From: Stercorarius parasiticus
Taxonomy: Eukaryota > Chordata > Aves > Charadriiformes > Stercorariidae
Direction: 5' to 3'
Assembly (NCBI GenBank): GCA_013396915.1
Contig: VWZL01001304.1
Span: 749,393-813,392 of the forward strand
DNA length: 64,000 bases
Positions 62,721 through 64,000 of the stretch are shown here, piece after piece (within the stretch, counting starts at the first letter, position 1; each line of letters starts with the position of its first letter). The position numbers and the translations under genes are program-made. The notes under the pieces were generated by a model, which was given only the letters and a program-made list of their open reading frames with translations, did not search any database and was not told where the DNA came from.

Positions 62721-64000
62721 ATTTTTAGATACAAATAAAGGTTAAATAAGGGATTTGACTGGAAAAAGGAGGACACCTCTTACCGTGAAATGGAAGACAA
62801 AAGGTGAATGTTCACACCAGACCCTCAGATCTCTTTGGAATACCCTGCATGAGCAAAGATTGCTTGGTTTTGGGCAGTAAGACAGGAATAGTGTTCTCTT
62901 TCAAAGCAAGAGATGCACAGACACCAACTCTATCAAATGCATCGTTCTCTTTCCCCTCTCCCCCTCGCCCCAGAGAAAGGTGGGTGTTCAGGATCCGATT
63001 CTCAAACGATCACTGCACCTCCTGTTGTTTCCCATTGGACTTGTAAATATTTATTATGAAAGTCATGCCTTTGATATAAAGGCAAATCACATGGAGGAAG
63101 AAGGAATGCAAATCCATAGGGGTTTTTAAAGAAATGCTGATTATGATGGCTTCACATGAAACTTAACTCTGTAAGGTTCAGAGTTTTATTTGGTATATGC
63201 ATACTACAGTGTAAAGCACGTTACCAGATTCATACTGAAATCAGTTTCTTCTGAATGGCTCCATTTCAAATGTTAGCATAGATACGAACTGATGATGATC
63301 CGAAATGCTTTAAAATATCATTTTATTGGCAACGGAATAAACATATACTAGAGATTTTACAGCCTGCTGCATAAATGTATTGTGAAATCAACATGAAAGT
63401 CAATTCAAAATGCATTTAAGAATAATTTCAGGAATTATTCCGAGTCCTCCCTCTGCCACTGCTTATGGTTTTATGGCGACAATTTGCTGCTGATACATAA
63501 AGACTGTCTCTCAATGCCGCCTGAAAGGCACATACGCAAAAACTGAGATGATGTGTGACTGCAGCCTTGGTCCTGAGGTGGATCTGCTCACAGGGTTCCT
63601 CTCCAGGCCTGATGGCTTCCGTAGCATTTTGCCCCGGTTGGAGAGAGATCACACTGAGGGACTAAGGCATTGCTAGACATCAGAGAAATTATCTAAAGTG
63701 TTAATTATACCTAAGGTGCAGTTAAAACAAGAAATCGCCTGAGATTCATATGTGCTGGTGACTTGAATACCGTGTAGGTAATATTAGAATATATTTCAAG
63801 GAGGTTGAGCTATAGTACAGTTAGGACAAGTACCAAAGTCACTCTAAGAGCTCCATCGAGACATTTAAGTACTAGTGAGTTTTATGATGTCTCTTTGCCT
63901 GTAAATAAGTGAATGAACTTTAGATAGTGTCTCGAAGTACATCGTTAAAAAATGCATCTTGTTCCAGTAGGACGGGTAAGAGTGGGCTGGGGTTGCGCTG
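62721..64000. other. Gene-free right end
   Basis: No gene or element recognised. It has mixed composition with short open frames that show no domains. Confidence 0.45.

Noticed and set aside
1..64000. CRISPR array, operon or other prokaryotic system
   Set aside because: No regular spaced repeats, no dense open frames and no ribosome binding sites. Introns and CR1 elements show a vertebrate nuclear genome.

Overview
The window looks like nuclear DNA from a bird. The main reason is a set of CR1 LINE copies with bird-type 3' ends and a compact avian-style solo LTR, in otherwise repeat-poor, AT-moderate sequence. No bacterial gene organisation, rRNA or tRNA was seen. The exact species cannot be read from the sequence; the LTR type fits a neoavian bird, but that is inference.

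Only one protein-coding gene can be supported: a plus-strand Rab-family small GTPase of about 210 residues. It has six coding exons at 29771-29935, 35840-35900, 36928-37066, 45632-45721, 50195-50296 and 59405-59479. All five introns are bounded by GT/AG and all joins keep frame. The joined product carries all G motifs, all Rab-specific motifs and a C-terminal double cysteine. The first exon lies in a CpG island (about 29290-30260). It contains one undetermined base (N at 29792), and the reading frame changes across that base. By eye the protein resembles the Rab8/10/13 and Rab26/37 groups but matches no named mammalian Rab that I can place, so no symbol is given.

Layout. 1-873: unidentified flank, then a minus-strand solo LTR. 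874-29290: about 28 kb with no recognisable gene, holding two younger CR1 pieces (8577-9038, 11426-11819), one ancient CR1/L3-like LINE (15586-16830) and small repeats. 29290-30260: CpG island promoter and exon 1. 30260-59404: introns carrying five CR1 pieces, a diverged local duplication and microsatellites. 59405-59479: last exon, with a candidate poly(A) signal about 290 bases later. 60260-64000: gene-free, mostly a second ancient CR1/L3-like LINE at about 61060-62720.

The best leads are the unusual Rab (possible extra Rab lineage, a Pro/Gly-rich insertion before switch I, a CCAF tail), the frame problem at the N, a four-copy 14-16 bp repeat just upstream of the CpG island, a perfect hairpin at the edge of a CR1 copy, and the two old antisense LINE copies.
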